DNA from: Talinum fruticosum | Lineage: Eukaryota > Streptophyta > Magnoliopsida > Caryophyllales > Talinaceae | Reading direction: 5' to 3' | Length of the DNA stretch: 64,000 nucleotides | Assembly: GCA_021018815.1 (NCBI GenBank) | Contig: JAITYX010000053.1 | Coordinates: 1,798,001 to 1,862,000 of the forward strand | Part shown: in pieces, positions 1-13,400 of the stretch | Numbering within the stretch: position 1 is the first letter of the stretch | Layout of the letters: every line of letters begins with the position of its first letter | Position numbers and translations under genes: made by a program | Notes under the pieces: model-generated | The model's input: the letters and a program-made list of their open reading frames with translations, nothing else | Databases searched by the model: none | Told to the model about the DNA's origin: nothing

Positions 1-1711
1 CATCCTTTACAAGAGATTTTGATCCCTACGGATCAAGGTCATATTCCAACTTCTCCCTTTAAAGTAGGAAGAAATAATCCAGACAACTCTCAAGTAGAGT
101 TAGACAATATTAAAAAATTTATCATCAAAATAATTAGACTAATGAAGTATTAGATATAGTGTCTCAACAGGTTAATATGGTTTCTACTCAAATTGAGGCA
201 ATATCTAAAAAGAAGATATTAATCAATTATCCAAAAATTAGAAAATCTAGACTTAAATAGAGATTCAAAGAAACCAATATTCCTTAATGATATTTCTTCT
301 CCTCTTATTAAATTTAATAAAAATAAAAATTTAGAAATTCCGAGATAACCCATTAATTAAAAGAATTGATGAAAAGCTTAATCAAGCATCTAGTTCAAGC
401 AACACTCTAAATGTTTTAGATATTTCTCAAGAAGAACAAGAAGCAACCAATATTAATAAAACCTTTAACAAAAAGAATTTCTTTATTATTCCGAAGTACC
501 CTCCGGATCTTCAACTGGAATTAATTAAATCAATAGTTACGTAAGCCTTTGATGGTGGCTCCATCTATGAGTGGAATCTAAATGGAAAATCTGAGCATGA
601 GACATTAATTATTCTCCATAGGATGATGATGGCATATGCTGCCTATACATCCAAAGGAGCTCCGGAAATTCAAACTTTTGATTTATTAATTTCGGGTTTC
701 ACGGATCTTCAAAATCTTGGTGGGAAAATTACATGACGGACGAAGAACGTCCGAGCATTAAAAATCATAAAGAAGTCTGTTTACACTTTAGTCCATACAA
801 TAGTTGTCAATCTTCTAGGTACTCCAAAAGATATGTTAAGTGGTCAGGAAATCCTCTTAACAAATCTAAGATGTTCCAGTCTAGAAGATTACAATTGGTA
901 TAAAGATACATATTTTTCATATTTATTAAAAAGACAAGATTGTCGCCAGCTCTACTGGAAAGAAAAATTTATTTCGGGTTTACCGAACTTATTTTCTCAA
1001 AGAATATTCAATAAATTAAAAGAAGTTACAGGCCAAGATCCAATTCCATATGATCAAATTACGTTCGGTCAATTATTAGGATTTATTAAAAAGAAGGTAT
1101 TTCTTTATGTAATGAATTAAAATTACAAGCTAGATATTCAACGAGATAAAGCAGCTACAAGAAAGGAACTAGGATCCTTTTGCGAAACCTTTTGTATTCC
1201 AAAAGTTATTGCCCATCTGTTCAAAAGCGAAAAGCCAATCAAGTAAATAAAAAGAAACAATTCAACCGTAATACTAATAATAAAACAAATACAACTCCCA
1301 AGAAAAATACTCCAAATAAAAAGATTACTAATAAAACTACCTGTTTTAAGTGTGGCAAGCCAGGACACTATGCAAAGAATTGCAAAATAAAAGAGAAATT
1401 AAATGAAATCAGTGAAGATAATCAAGAAATTAAAGAAAAAATTATTTCTTTATTTGAACTCAAAGATACTCCAGTTAATTCGGATAATTCATCCTCTCGA
1501 TTCTGAAGATAATAATCTTTATGAATTAGAAAGTGATTCAAGTAATTATTCTTCAGGAAATGAATCTTCAAGAATTTGTTATAAATGTATCAATATGATT
1601 AATACCACTAAAAATGAAAAAGAATTTTTATTAGACTTAATTGAACAAATTCAAGATCCTGAATTAAGAAAAGAGTATTTAGAAAAACTCAAAAGAATTT
1701 TAATAAAATAA
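1..1711 (+). pseudogene. Decayed capsid-like and CCHC region of a plant reverse-transcribing element
   Basis: Short reading frames in alternating phase together resemble the capsid/nucleocapsid part of a caulimovirid-type or related plant polyprotein. Seen directly: a capsid-like stretch around 545-1120 (residue patterns such as LISGFTDLQNLG, NWYKDTYFSYL and KEKFISGLPNLF), then a basic Lys/Asn-rich stretch, then a perfect CX2CX4HX4C zinc knuckle (CFKCGKPGHYAKNC, nt 1342-1383). An acidic Ser-rich tail follows. Stops occur around nt 150, 235 and 541, and the frame changes near 1120-1180, so it cannot make one protein. In related elements this part forms the particle and binds nucleic acid. The window edge cuts the upstream part. 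An LTR retrotransposon with a similar Gag remains possible, because no LTR or reverse transcriptase is visible to decide. Confidence 0.62.
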
Positions 1712-2009
1712 GATTTATTAAAAACTACTCCTCCAGGTTTAAGTATCAATAAAATATTTGAAAAATATGATACTCCAAATATTTTAAAAATTGTTAACAT
1801 TCAAGACTTAAAATGGAAATTAATAATCTTAAAGAATAGATTAAAGAAATCAATCAAAATTTATGTTCACTTCAAACTAAAGATTTAGAGTTAGAAACAA
1901 GACTATCATTAATCGAAAATAAGTCAAGTAGTTCAATCATTAATGAAGATACTCCCAGCACTTCTAATCAACAATATATTTCCACAATTAATCACATTAA
2001 ACATCAAAA
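1712..2009 (+). other. Decayed spacer between zinc knuckle and protease
   Basis: A Lys/Asn/Ile-rich, AT-rich stretch with interrupted frames that seems to continue the same degenerate polyprotein. I see no recognisable domain. Confidence 0.4.
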
Positions 2010-2740
2010 GTGGTATATTTATATCACTCGAAAATCAATGATGACTATGAATTCAATACAATTGCTCTGCTAGATAGCGGTGCGGATCAAAATTGTATTA
2101 AAGAAGGTCTAATTCTATCAATTATTATGAAAAAACTAAAGAGCGCCTCCATAGTGCTAATGGAATGGCGTTACAGATTCGATACAAATTATCAAATGTT
2201 TATGTCTCGTAACCAAGGATATTATTTCAAGAACACCTTTATCCTAGTTAGGGATATAGGTCAAGAAGTCATATTAGGTACCCCATTCATTACCCGATTT
2301 ATCCCTTTCAAGTTGATCAATTTGGTATTCATACACAAATTCATGAAAAATGTATTTCATTCAAATTTATATCTTCCATACTTTCAAAAGATTTATCTTT
2401 TAAAGAGCATTCTTTTATTAATATGCTTCTTAATAAAAATTCTTTCTTTTCGAGTTATCAATATGAGTCAAGACAAAGAAAGAAATATTCAAACTCCTCA
2501 CCATTATGTGATCAAGCCCATTACTCCTTCTCAAATTTCGATTCCAACAACCAATACATTTCAAGTCCTACAAGGACAAGATTTTCCTCCTCTCTCTTAT
2601 GCACAAGTTTCTTCGAAATTTCAAAAACCATCAATTTTAAATCCTTCTTTTGATTCTAAATATTTTACAAAACCAAACAAGGAACATGTTGCCTACACCA
2701 AGTTCGAGGCAACCACAAAACCTTTCTACATTCAATGAGT
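2010..2740 (+). pseudogene. Retropepsin-like aspartic protease remnant
   Basis: The open frame from 2010 contains the retropepsin active-site motif LLDSGAD (Asp at nt 2073-2075) and, about 65 residues on, ILGTPF, matching the second conserved protease element. Such proteases cut the polyprotein of reverse-transcribing elements. It follows the CCHC knuckle in the usual order. After ILGTPFITRF the reverse transcriptase and RNase H should follow, but I find none of their motifs. Instead the frame runs into a Ser/Gln/Pro-rich segment (2461-2740), so RT/RNase H is deleted or this family splits its ORFs differently. Frames shift around 2330-2460, and the piece is not functional. Confidence 0.6.
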
Positions 2741-3600
2741 TCGTCAAAAGCACATTCACACTCGAATGTTTCTTTATTAATAATAACCCACTCAAAACTA
2801 GAACTTTTTACGAATTTATTTTAGTTGATTCAAAATTTGCTCTCATTGAACATGTTCCGGATAAAACCAATAGAAACCAAATAGCTTATTCCAAGCTACG
2901 AATCCTCAAGATCCTCACTATTAAAGAATTCGCAAACAAATATACCATCAAATCCTTTTCTCAACCATTTAACCCACCAGGTTATAATTATATTGATTAC
3001 AAAAAACACTGGTATTACACATTTCTTTACGAGACCATTCAATCATTCCTGGTTTATCTGTTTCGATACAAAATCGGACTTTCAATTCCCCATCCGGTTC
3101 TATGAATGGTGGCTAACCATGGGGTCTCTTCAAGACATCCGGCTCGAAGAAGTTAGAAAACACTTCGTCGGTTATTCAAATATCTCAAACAGCGACCCGG
3201 ATCTCAAGGAAATCCTATTCCATAAGAAATATGGATTTTCATGGATCCTTTGTTGGTCTTTCTCAATCACTCAATATTACAAGCTTCCTGCATCTTACTC
3301 ATTAGTAAGAGAATTCAAGATTAAGTGGTGGGACAGATTTAATGTCAAAGCTGCCTTAGGGATTAAGACTGACTCCGCTAACTCAACCAAGCACCTCCTA
3401 TTCCACAAAAGAAGGAAGCCAGTTCAAAAGGCAAAGAAAAGATTCAAGACGAAGAAATTCAACTACTCAATAAGGAGATCATGCTACTCAAGAAGCAACA
3501 TCAACAATTACTTCTCAAGGAACCAAGTATTGAATCGATGAAGACATTCAATCCGATTATGATCCTTTTGATAGGCCATGTGCCCGAGGATCCATATGAT
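2650..3600 (+). pseudogene. C-terminal ORF of the same element, frameshifted
   Basis: Frame 2650-3105 passes by overlap into frame 2993-3541. Together they give an aromatic-rich protein (patterns HWYYTFLYE, FYEWWLTMGSL, FSWILCWSFS, KWWDRF) ending in a Lys/Arg-rich tail. This Trp-rich layout is familiar from hypothetical plant proteins tied to caulimovirid-like polyproteins, but I know of no assigned function. The overlap near 3090 is a frameshift, since the homology-like pattern crosses it without a break. The remnant ends just before the promoter of the PSMD9 homolog. Confidence 0.45.
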
Positions 3601-3639
3601 ATTTAGCCCATAATGGGTATTCAAAAAAAAAATCAAAAA

Positions 3640-3930
3640 TTCATATATATTCTAACATTTTTATGCGGGTTTTTCCAGATTTTGATTCGGGGTGAAATTT
3701 CTTATTTCACCTCCCAAAATGCCCGAAAAGGAAGTAGACATTACTATTCACTTATTATTCGAGGTTACTTATTCAATAAAAGTTAGGCCATTTCAATCAA
3801 GATGGTCATTCATCCGTGAAGTATGCAAATAATTCAAGAATGAAAGGATATCACCACTTCAATAACCATGTGCTTAAGTGGAAAGTATTTTATATATATA
3901 TACTCAATGGGTTGGCATCTTCCCTGCGCT
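3640..3930 (+). promoter_or_regulatory. Probable core promoter of the PSMD9 homolog
   Basis: A clear TATA-type run (TTTTATATATATATA, about 3888-3902) lies 30-60 bp before a CT-rich stretch typical of plant transcript leaders, and about 380 bp before the ATG. The transcription start is inferred near 3925-3940. The upstream boundary is set by the retroelement remnant ending at about 3600, so only a few hundred bases separate the two. Confidence 0.5.
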
Positions 3931-4282
3931 CATCAGTCGTGACCGCAGTCAGTCTGACCTCTCTCTCTCTCTCTCTCTCCCTCCGCGTTCATCTGCACTG
4001 ATATTGCAACTCCACAGTCACGAACTCTGTGAGCAGTCTCTCTAATCTCCATCAAATTACGGTTTCTCTATTCTAGATTTTGCCTCTTATTGTGGAATCG
4101 GTTATGTAATTGAAAAGCTACGCAATTCATCTATGTGTTTATCAAACTCAAGATGTTAACTAATCGGTTCGATTTGATGCAATTCAATATCACTGCCCTA
4201 ATAATCGATGGTGAACATTTTTTACTTGCAGAAGCCTCAAAAGCTACGAACAAAGCAATCATCATCAATAGAGGAGAGAAAG
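3925..4282 (+). other. 5' untranslated region, possibly with a small intron
   Basis: Contains a (CT)n microsatellite (about 3958-3979). A good 3' splice site (TTTTTTACTTGCAG, ending 4230) suggests a leader intron whose donor might be CT/GTGAGC near 4028. The donor is uncertain. If the region is not spliced, an upstream in-frame ATG at 4208 would add 25 residues. Confidence 0.4.
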
Positions 4283-4423
4283 ATGGTTGGGACAGACTTG
4301 AAAGCGGAAGCGATTAAATTAATGGAAAGAAGAGGCGCCATAGAGACCGAAATGAATGGTATTATCCAGCGTCTTTGTCAGCTGGGAGGGCCTGGTCTTT
4401 CTGGCAATCTTGTTGATTCTGAG
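4283..4423 (+). CDS. PSMD9: PSMD9 homolog exon 1 (residues 1-47)
   Basis: Encodes the start of the N-terminal helical region through GNLVDSE. It ends in phase 0 at GAG/GTATTT. Confidence 0.92.
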
Positions 4424-7400
4424 GTATTTCTCTTTCCAGGATTTCCCCTTTGTTATTATATATGCTGCTATTTCCCTTTTTTTGGGTTGGTTTTTGGTGA
4501 TTGGTAGTTTTGGGTTGTAGGCAAAGGCTTTTTGCTTAAGGATTCAAGTTCTTGGCAGAGCTTATTAGGAATTATGTTGGAAAGCGAAGAAGGGTTAGCA
4601 GAGTTTTTGTATATTCTAACATCCAAATTTGCTGAACGGTCACATTGGCTGCTTGGCAATACATGCTGATTTTGAGTGGCAAGCCAACTTTGTTTGACCT
4701 CAACCCTTTTTTTTCTTTTGTTTTTGTTTTTGTGGGGCAAGTATGAAAATAGTAGCTATTACCAAGAAACCTGAAATGAGAAAAAGAGGAATTACAAAGA
4801 GAACCTAGCGGCAAGGAGATGATCTCTGTTGAATACTTTGCCCTCCATACAAAGCCTTAGCTACGAACATTGATGGCATGGAAACGGGGGAAATTATGGT
4901 GTTCTGAAGCCGATGGAGAGCTAAGGTTTCAGGGAACTGCTCTGTGCCTCTATAATGGTAGTATTAGGATTTGAATATAGTTTGGAAATAACGGACAAAT
5001 TGTAGACAGAGTTAGATCCAAAATATCTCAAGATTAAGTACATTTGAACTTGAAAAACCAGGATGTGAAACACCTATTTTAGTTAAGATGACAAGCTTCA
5101 TGTAGAGGGGTCTTTCAACTCTAGAGAAGACTGGTGCTTGCTGAATAGGAGTGGCTCCACTCAAAGATGGCACATTCAAAAATAATTTTCTTAGTGTTTT
5201 TCTTGACAAGCACTTCCAAATAGTGGTAACATAAATATAAAATAACCAAAAGAAAGAGGTGAGGCCAAGGATCAAATTTGGTATCAGTTGCATTACAACA
5301 AGAATATCATAGAATTTCACCAATGCGACAATCATGTGGCATATACCAAATAGTGTTGGAGTGACTTTTTCAGAGTGATTCAGCCAACAATGTTCAGTGT
5401 GATACATGGAAATATTGATTTTTGTAATCTTATGTTACCTTGATCTTAGTTTAAAGAAGTGCGCCTGGGGCGTGCCTAGGCGCACAAACGTGTGAAGCCC
5501 ACCCCCTTGTGCCTTGCAAGGAGTCAAGTTCAGCCCCTCTAGAAAGCCCTATGAGGCACGTGCTACGCTTTAGCCGAGGCACAGGTGCGCCTCAAGTGCC
5601 TTGCGCGTCTCATTGGGCTTTTTTTCTATTTGTGCAATTTTTCTCTCTTTCTCTTGTGTCGCTCTTTGTTTGACTTGTGAGTAAAATGGATAAGTTGCCC
5701 CTCTTTTTTTTTTTGTTTTTACGTATGTGCTATTTTTCTTTTTTTCGCTTGCTTTTTGGTGAAAATCGTAGAAAATTCATCATATTATCTCAATTTAAGA
5801 CTCTTTGTGGTATTTTTGTAGTTATAATGATATCTAATCACTTATTTGATGTCATCATCTAGCTTATTCGTCACAAAAAATGGTTTGGTAATGATTTTCA
5901 AGCATTTTTAGTAAAAGTGCACCTTGTTTTGAAAATTGGGGCTCCTTGCTCGAGGACCCTTTACGCTTTTGTGCTTTTGGAGCCTTTTCAAACTTAATAT
6001 AATAGGTTTGTATACATGTCAATAATAGCATATATGATATAATGCTCAAAAAATCAATAAATTGAAGATATGAAGGTTGCGATGCACCGTGCGGGTCAAG
6101 TAGTTACCACTTCACATTTCCACCCTCTCCATCGAACCCTTGAGGGAAACAATTTTCTTACAAGTTGTGCAAAAGAGTTGAGCTGGGTTATGGGTTTGGG
6201 TTATAAGCTTGGACTTGGTTTTAGTTTAAAAGCTACGCAGGAAAGCTCGAATCCCACCCCTTGCGCCTTTGCAAGGGGTGAAGCCCAGCCCCTCCAAAAG
6301 CCCTCTTTGCGACTCGGCCGGGCGCAGCTGCGCCTCGTGCGCCTTGCTTGCCTCAGTGGGCTTTTTTCTATTCTTTTGCAATTTTTCTCCCTCTCTCTTT
6401 CTGTCCCCCTCTATTGTCTGTCTTTGTTAGACAATTAGTAAGTGGGTAAATTGCCCCATCTTTTTCAATTTGTGCTATTTTTTTCTTTTTTTGCTTGCTT
6501 TTTGGTTAAAATCGTAGCCTCTTTGTAGTATTTTTCGTAGTACAATGATATCTAATCACTTATTTGATGTCATTACCTAGCATATTCGATCAAAAATATT
6601 GCTTAGCATTGATTTTCAAGCATTTTTAAGTAAGTGCGTCCCGTTCCAAAAGCCCGCAACTTTGCCTCAAAGCCGCGCCCGGGCCCAGGACCTTTTGCGC
6701 TTTTGTGCGCCTTGAGCTTTTTAAACTAAGGACTTAGTATTCCTATCCCCTTTGACCTTCTAGTCAAATTTGGGTTATCACCGAGATAGGGGCCCAATTT
6801 GGCCCACACTTACTCGATGTGCCAAGACGACATGCTAAAAACGAGTAAGAATAAGCGGAGTTTTGAGGGACTCGGAATGGACTCGGAAACGATAATAGTG
6901 GAAGTAATTGATCAAGTCTAAGCTACTCCCCAGAGATAGATGATCAACAAAGGTAACCAACACTAAAATAATAAGAACAAGATAGACAAGAGATATCCGA
7001 GGATACAATCACACCACAAAGGATAAAACTAGGCGCTAATCACACTCGGAGATACGAGATAACACTACTCTAAGTATAATTAGACTCTTCGAGACATGAC
7101 CTAATTTCGCCGCTAATTAGATAAGCACAAGAGAATTGAGGGTTGAAAGGAGCTCGACTCAACTTTACTAAGCATATAGCCAATGTTCAAAATCGGAGGT
7201 TGTTTTTTACAAGAGAAGACCCATGTATATTTATAGGGCCTTGATCTAGGTTACATCACTCTTATCCAAGGGTTATAAATCCCCTTTTACGATCAAAAGT
7301 CGTGATGCATTAAGCAAAATAAAATGACAAAAACAAGTACAAAAGTAGCATATCAATAGGACAGACACAAACGATATCAACACAACACATTCTCTCTGCG

Positions 7401-10400
7401 CTCTAATCCTTAAAGTTTCCTTTCTAGCTCGCTTGATGATGCCCAGCGAGATATGGGGGTAGCTTATCTTCAAAACGGTATGAGCTCATACAACTCGGAA
7501 AAGATCAACTTAGACTTATTATCTCCGAATATCCGCATACTTGTCCGGCCCCTTTGCTCCTATGTGAGGAGGCGGACAAGTATTTCGATTGTTGCCAAAA
7601 CTCCCTTTAGTGTCATAAGCGAAGACCCGGACAAGAGCTCGGAATGGACTCCGAATTCTCATATGGCGCTGGTTGGTTTTCGGCATCAGCCGGGTGTTCT
7701 CCCCATCATTCTCCCGGCTCGAAAGAATTTGCCCTCAAATTCTCAAGTGAATTATCTTCTAAGTAAGGAGATAAATCGGCAACGTTGAAGCAACCAACGT
7801 TGAAGTAGCTGGGACAGTCTTCGGGCAAGTTCACCTTGTAAGCATTATCATTGATTCTTTCAAACACTTCAAAAGGACCATATGCCCTTGGCATTAGCAT
7901 AGGATTGTGCTTAGAAGGAAAACGCTCCTTCCTCAAGTGGATCTAGACGAGATCACCTTCGTGAAAAACCACCTTCTTGGTGTTTTTGTTAGCGCTAGCT
8001 TTGTAGGTCCGATTAGCTTGCTCAATTTTGGTTCTCATCTTCTCATGCAACTCCCGAATCCGAGCTCCTCTTTTCATTGCATCGGTATGAGGCTTCTCAT
8101 CATAAACTCTCGGGGTCGGATCAAGCGGTGACGGTTGCTCCACACCATACACAACTTTGAATGGAGACATATTGCTAGTCTTGCTTGGCGTGCGATTGTA
8201 AGCAAACTCGGCATGTGGAAGAAGTTGATCCCACACCTTAGCATTCAATTTGATCGGGGTTCGAGTAAGACTCCCAACGTCCTCCCAAAGTCCTGTTGGT
8301 GACCTTAGTTTGACCATTTGTCCGTGTGTTTGAGGGTGGCAAGTTGTGCTATACTTCGGTTTAGTTCCGGCTTCTTCCATAAGGTGACCCGAAATGGCTA
8401 AGGAACTTCGCATCCCTGTCCGAGACCATTGTCCTCGGGATCCCATGCAATCTCACCACTTCCTTGAAGTATAGGTCAACAACCATTGTAGCATCATTGG
8501 TTTTGTTGCAAGTAATGAAGTGAGCCATCTTGAAAAATCTATCAACAACCACCATAATAGAATCTTGCCCTCTCTAAGTCGTGGTAGACCTAGAATAAAG
8601 TCAAGACTTACATCCACTTACATCCACTCGGGTGAGACGAGAATGGGCAATGGGCAATGGAGTGTAAAGTCCTTGGGGTAGGGAATGGCTCTTGGCATAT
8701 TGGCATACCACACATTGCGAGATCATCCTTGTCCATGCTTGGCCGAAATAATGCTCCTTAAGCATCCGAGCTGTCTTCTTTTCTCCGAAATGGCCGGCTA
8801 GAATGTATCTCTATGATAATCGGCTCCTTGTGCTACAACTAGATACACACAATCTCATACCCTTGAATAAGTATTCTCCTTGGATTTGGAATTCACCTTT
8901 GGGTCGAGCTTGACATTCTTGGTATAAAGTTCCAAAATCCTTATCATCCACATATAAACACTTCATATATTCAAAACCGAAAACACAAGTCTCCAATTGA
9001 AACAAGAGTAAATACCTTTTGGACATGAGCATCACCGCCCTTGTTAAGCTTGCTCGATCGTGAAATAAAAGGTCCGAAGGTACGCTACCCATTTGGCATG
9101 TTGCCGGTTCAACTTGTGTTGGCGTTGGCCCTTCGCGTTGGCTCTGAATATACTTGAGAGCTTTGTGATCCGAGTGGAGAATGAACTCCTTAGCCACTAA
9201 GTAATGACTCCAATACTCTAATGACCGAATGATAGCATAGAATTCTTTGTCATAAGTAGAGTATCTTCGTTTTGTATCACATAGCTTCTCCCCGAAGTAG
9301 GCGATACGACAAACTTCTTGAGTTAGGACTCCTCCAAGCAACTTTAAAGATTTTATCAAAGCCGACAAGGCTAAGACACAAGCTTGAGTCGGTTTTGCCT
9401 TAATAGCTTCAAAAGACTTCGAGTCCGAGGTGTCCACACACAAAAGAAGCTGTTTCGAGCACTTCGGTCATAGGAGTCGAAGTCTTTGATGAACCTCCTA
9501 TAAAAGATGCAAGCCCATGAAAGCTTCGCACATCATGAATAATTGTATGAGTAGGCTAAGACAAAATAGACTCTACTTTGCTTTCATCCACCTTTACACC
9601 TTGGGCTGAAACAACATAACCCGGAAAGGTGATTTACGAGCCGAAGAATGAACACTTCTTCAAATTTCCATACTTCTCCTTCTCTCGAACAACTTGTCCG
9701 GAGATGGTCGAATGTTCTTCCTCATTCCGACCGTAGATCGAAATATTATCAAAGTAGACCACAACAAACTTTTCAATGAAAGGTCCGAAAACGTGATTCA
9801 TTAATCGCATGAACGTACTTGGAGCATTAGTCAAACCAAATAGCATGACAAGCCATCCATATAACCCTCCTTTGGTTTTGAAAGCGGTTTTCGTTCGTCT
9901 CCTTCTAATAATCGATTAATATCCACTTGTGGGGTCTATCTTAGAGAAGACATTAGAACCATGCAACTCATTCGAGCATATTTTCAAGTTGTGGTATAGG
10001 GTGCCGGTAATTAATGGTTATTTTGTTAATAGCACGACTATCTATACACATTCTCATGGAATTATCCTTCTTTGGCACTCCACGAGCACGGGGGCTTAGA
10101 CTTTCTCTCACCCGACCTTTGTACACCAACTTGTGCACTTCGAGGTGTCTTTTAGGTTCATTACGTAAGCGGGCTTGTTTGGCAAAATGGATCATGGGAT
10201 AAGGTCTATGTGTGTTGGATATCTCTTTTGGGTGGTAGACCGAGGGTAATTCCTCGAGAAACACGAGTAACAAGGGCTTTGGCTAAGGGGTGTCGACTCA
10301 TATTCGATGTAGAAGAATCAACACTTTCAGGGGTTAGGGGTCCGAGTTCGTGATGCATGGACTCCGGATAAGTTTCCCTAGGGTTAGAAATAACTTAGAA

Positions 10401-13400
10401 TGACTGGTTGTCCGAGTGGGTTTGGGTTTTGGCATTTGTGAGGGATCAAGTGGGGCTAGGGTTATCTTTTTGCCATCTTTGGTAAAGGTGTATGTGTTTT
10501 TGAACCAATCATGCATAGCTCTACGATCATACAACCAAGGTCTACCCAACGAGTAAATGACATGCATCCATAGGTATGACATCACACAATATCTCATCGA
10601 CACATGACTTCCCAATACTAAAGGATATCAAACAACGAGAATTAACTCCGAGACCCTTACCTTAACACAACCATTGTATGTTGTAGGGGTGAGGGTGCAA
10701 CTCAGTGTGTAACCAAAGTTTCTCTACTATGTTCACCGAAGCAACGTTGGTGCAACTCCCTCCATCAATAATAATCGAGCAAACTTTCACATTGATGATT
10801 TCCCTTGTGTGAAATATATTCTCTCTTTGAGCCTCACTTGGATCCTTGTATCCGCTTAAAGCTCGCATGATCACAAGGAACTCTCCTTCATCGGTCTCTT
10901 CAACAATTACTTCTATACCTTCGAGAAAGCATAGTTCTCTTTACGGCTCTTCATCAAACGAGTGTCTCATCGCTCTCAACAATAGTGATTACTCTTCGTT
11001 GAGGACACTTAGAAGCAAAGTGTCCAAAACCTTGGCACTTTATACCTAAAACCTAACCTGTTCAACCCGAGTAGAAGTTTTGTCCTAAGGTTGAATTTGA
11101 GTAGCAACATTAGGCTTGGTCCCGAATTGGGTTTGGGAACAACGGACTTATATTGATTTTGAGAGTTAGAAAAACTCTTACCAAACCGAGTAGGCTTTGG
11201 TGGTTGAGTTTTCGGGACATCCCTCCCGAAGGTTCTAACCTTCTTTTGCCGCTCCACCTTGTGTGATAGAATACACACCTCATAAAACGTTGAGTACTTG
11301 CGTAGCTCCACTACATTAGCATACCTCGGGTCAAGTCCTCCCGGATATCCGACTCTTGAAGATCACACTTGATCATCGGCCGGAATACTCCTCCACACTC
11401 ATCGAGCCTTGTTGCAAGTCGAGCAACTTGGAATAGTTGTCCTGGATGTAGAGGTGTATTCGAGCCGAGCCGAGTCCGAATCGCCCGTTGGCTCGTGGCT
11501 TGTCGAGCTCGGCAAAATCAAGCTCGACAAAATCAAGCTCGAGCTTGGCTCACCAAAAGCTCGAGTCTAAGCTCGACTCCTCAAAAGCTCAAACTTGAGC
11601 TTGACTTGTCCTTATCTCGTTAGTTCACTATGCTTCTTTAAAATTCTTGTGTTTAGGTTCAAAGTCACATTTTATATACTTATTATAAAAACATGAATTT
11701 GAACTTTATTACGGCTCATTTCTTTGGCTCGTTCGGCTTCTTTGCTCGGCTCGTTCATTCGTTCGACTTGTTTATAATTGGCTCTTTTAGGCTCGACGAG
11801 CTTACGAGCTCTAAAATTACAAGCTCGAGCTTGGCTCGGATAACTATCTAGGCTCGGCTCGGTTCGGGCTTGCTACGAGCTCGGCTTGGCAAACCTTTAT
11901 GCGAGTCGGGCCGGCTCGGCTCGGCTAGCTACACCCCTACCTGGATGTATGTGGGTGGCGGAAATCGAGCTTTCAATTTAGACCTCATTTTCTCCCGACT
12001 CCTTATCTCGGGTTTCCTTTGAAGAACACGTTTCTTCACCAAGTTTTCCCACCATGTTGAGGCAATTGAGCTTGATAGAGACAAGCTTAGCCTTCTTCTC
12101 ATCCTTCACTTTTTGTAGTCGAAATTCTTTCAATTGCATCCGGGTTAAGGAGGTCCTCAAACTCCGGGATTTCAATTTTGAAATATGAGTTTGGACGAGG
12201 CGAGTGATGCCTTCTCCCTCTTCGTCCTCCTCTCTGCTCACGCTCACCGCTAGAAGCAAAAGGATTGCTCTCTTCATTATCATCCCCGTGTGAGTGGGTA
12301 TGAGGTGGTGAGCTGGGTGGTGACTCTTCTATCTCATGACGCTTCTTCATCATATCTCCCCGTTGCTTTTTCAAATATTTTGAGCTCGTAACTCATCATA
12401 GTTGTTCATGAGCATTTCAAAATGCTCCTTTAACGGTATACTTCCACTCATCTTCGGCTTATGGGTTCTTTGTGGACCCTTGTGTTTGGGCTTAAAGGGT
12501 TGTGTTTGGGGTTAAGGAAGCTCAGCCTAGGAAAGGCTCCAAAGCTCTAATACCAAAGCCGATGTGCTAAGATGACAGGATTGGTCCCGAAAGCAGAGTA
12601 AGAACAAGCACAATTATAAGAACAAGCGCAATTATGAGGGACTCATAATGGACTCGAAAACGATAATAGTCGAAGTAATTGATCAAGACTAAGCTAATCA
12701 CCCAGAGATAGATGATTAACAAAGGTAACCAACATTGAAATAAAAAGAACAAGTTCGACTAGAGATATCCAAGGATACGAGTCACACCACCAAGGATAAA
12801 ACTAGGGCGCTAATCACACTTAGAGATACACATGATACCACTCTAAGTATAATTAGACTCTTCGGACATAGTGTAATTACGCCGCTAATTAGACAAGCAA
12901 AAGAGAATTTATGGTTGAAAGGAGCTCGGCTCAACTTACTTAGCATATAGCCAATGTTCAAAATCGGAGGTTGTTTTTTACAAGAGAAGACCCATGCATA
13001 TTTGTAGGGCCTTCATCTAGGTTACATCACTCTAGTCCAAGGGTTATAAATCCCCTTTTACAACCTTTTGATTGTGATGCATTCAGCAAAATAAAAGGAC
13101 AAAAGTAGCATATTTATAGGAGAAAATAGGACAACACAAAAGGAGGGGGACCACAAAATCAGCCCACGTGAATAGTATAGAATAATACAATTATGACGAT
13201 GGTGACAACTATTGTCGATATCAACACATTCTCTCTACGTTCTGATCCTTAAAGTTTCCCTTCTAGGTCCGCATGATGATGCCCAAGTAGATGTGAGGGT
13301 AGCTTCAACGGTTTGAGCTCGAAGAAAACCTAGAAAAGATCAACTTAGACTTATTATCTCCGTATATTTGCAGACTTGTCCGGCCCCTTTACTCCTAGGT

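Noticed and set aside
4135..4317. Frame overlapping PSMD9 exon 1
   Set aside because: Wrong phase relative to the conserved PSMD9 N-terminus. It is leader sequence.
5012..5407. 131-codon frame on the - strand in intron 1
   Set aside because: No domain, no supporting context and random-looking composition.
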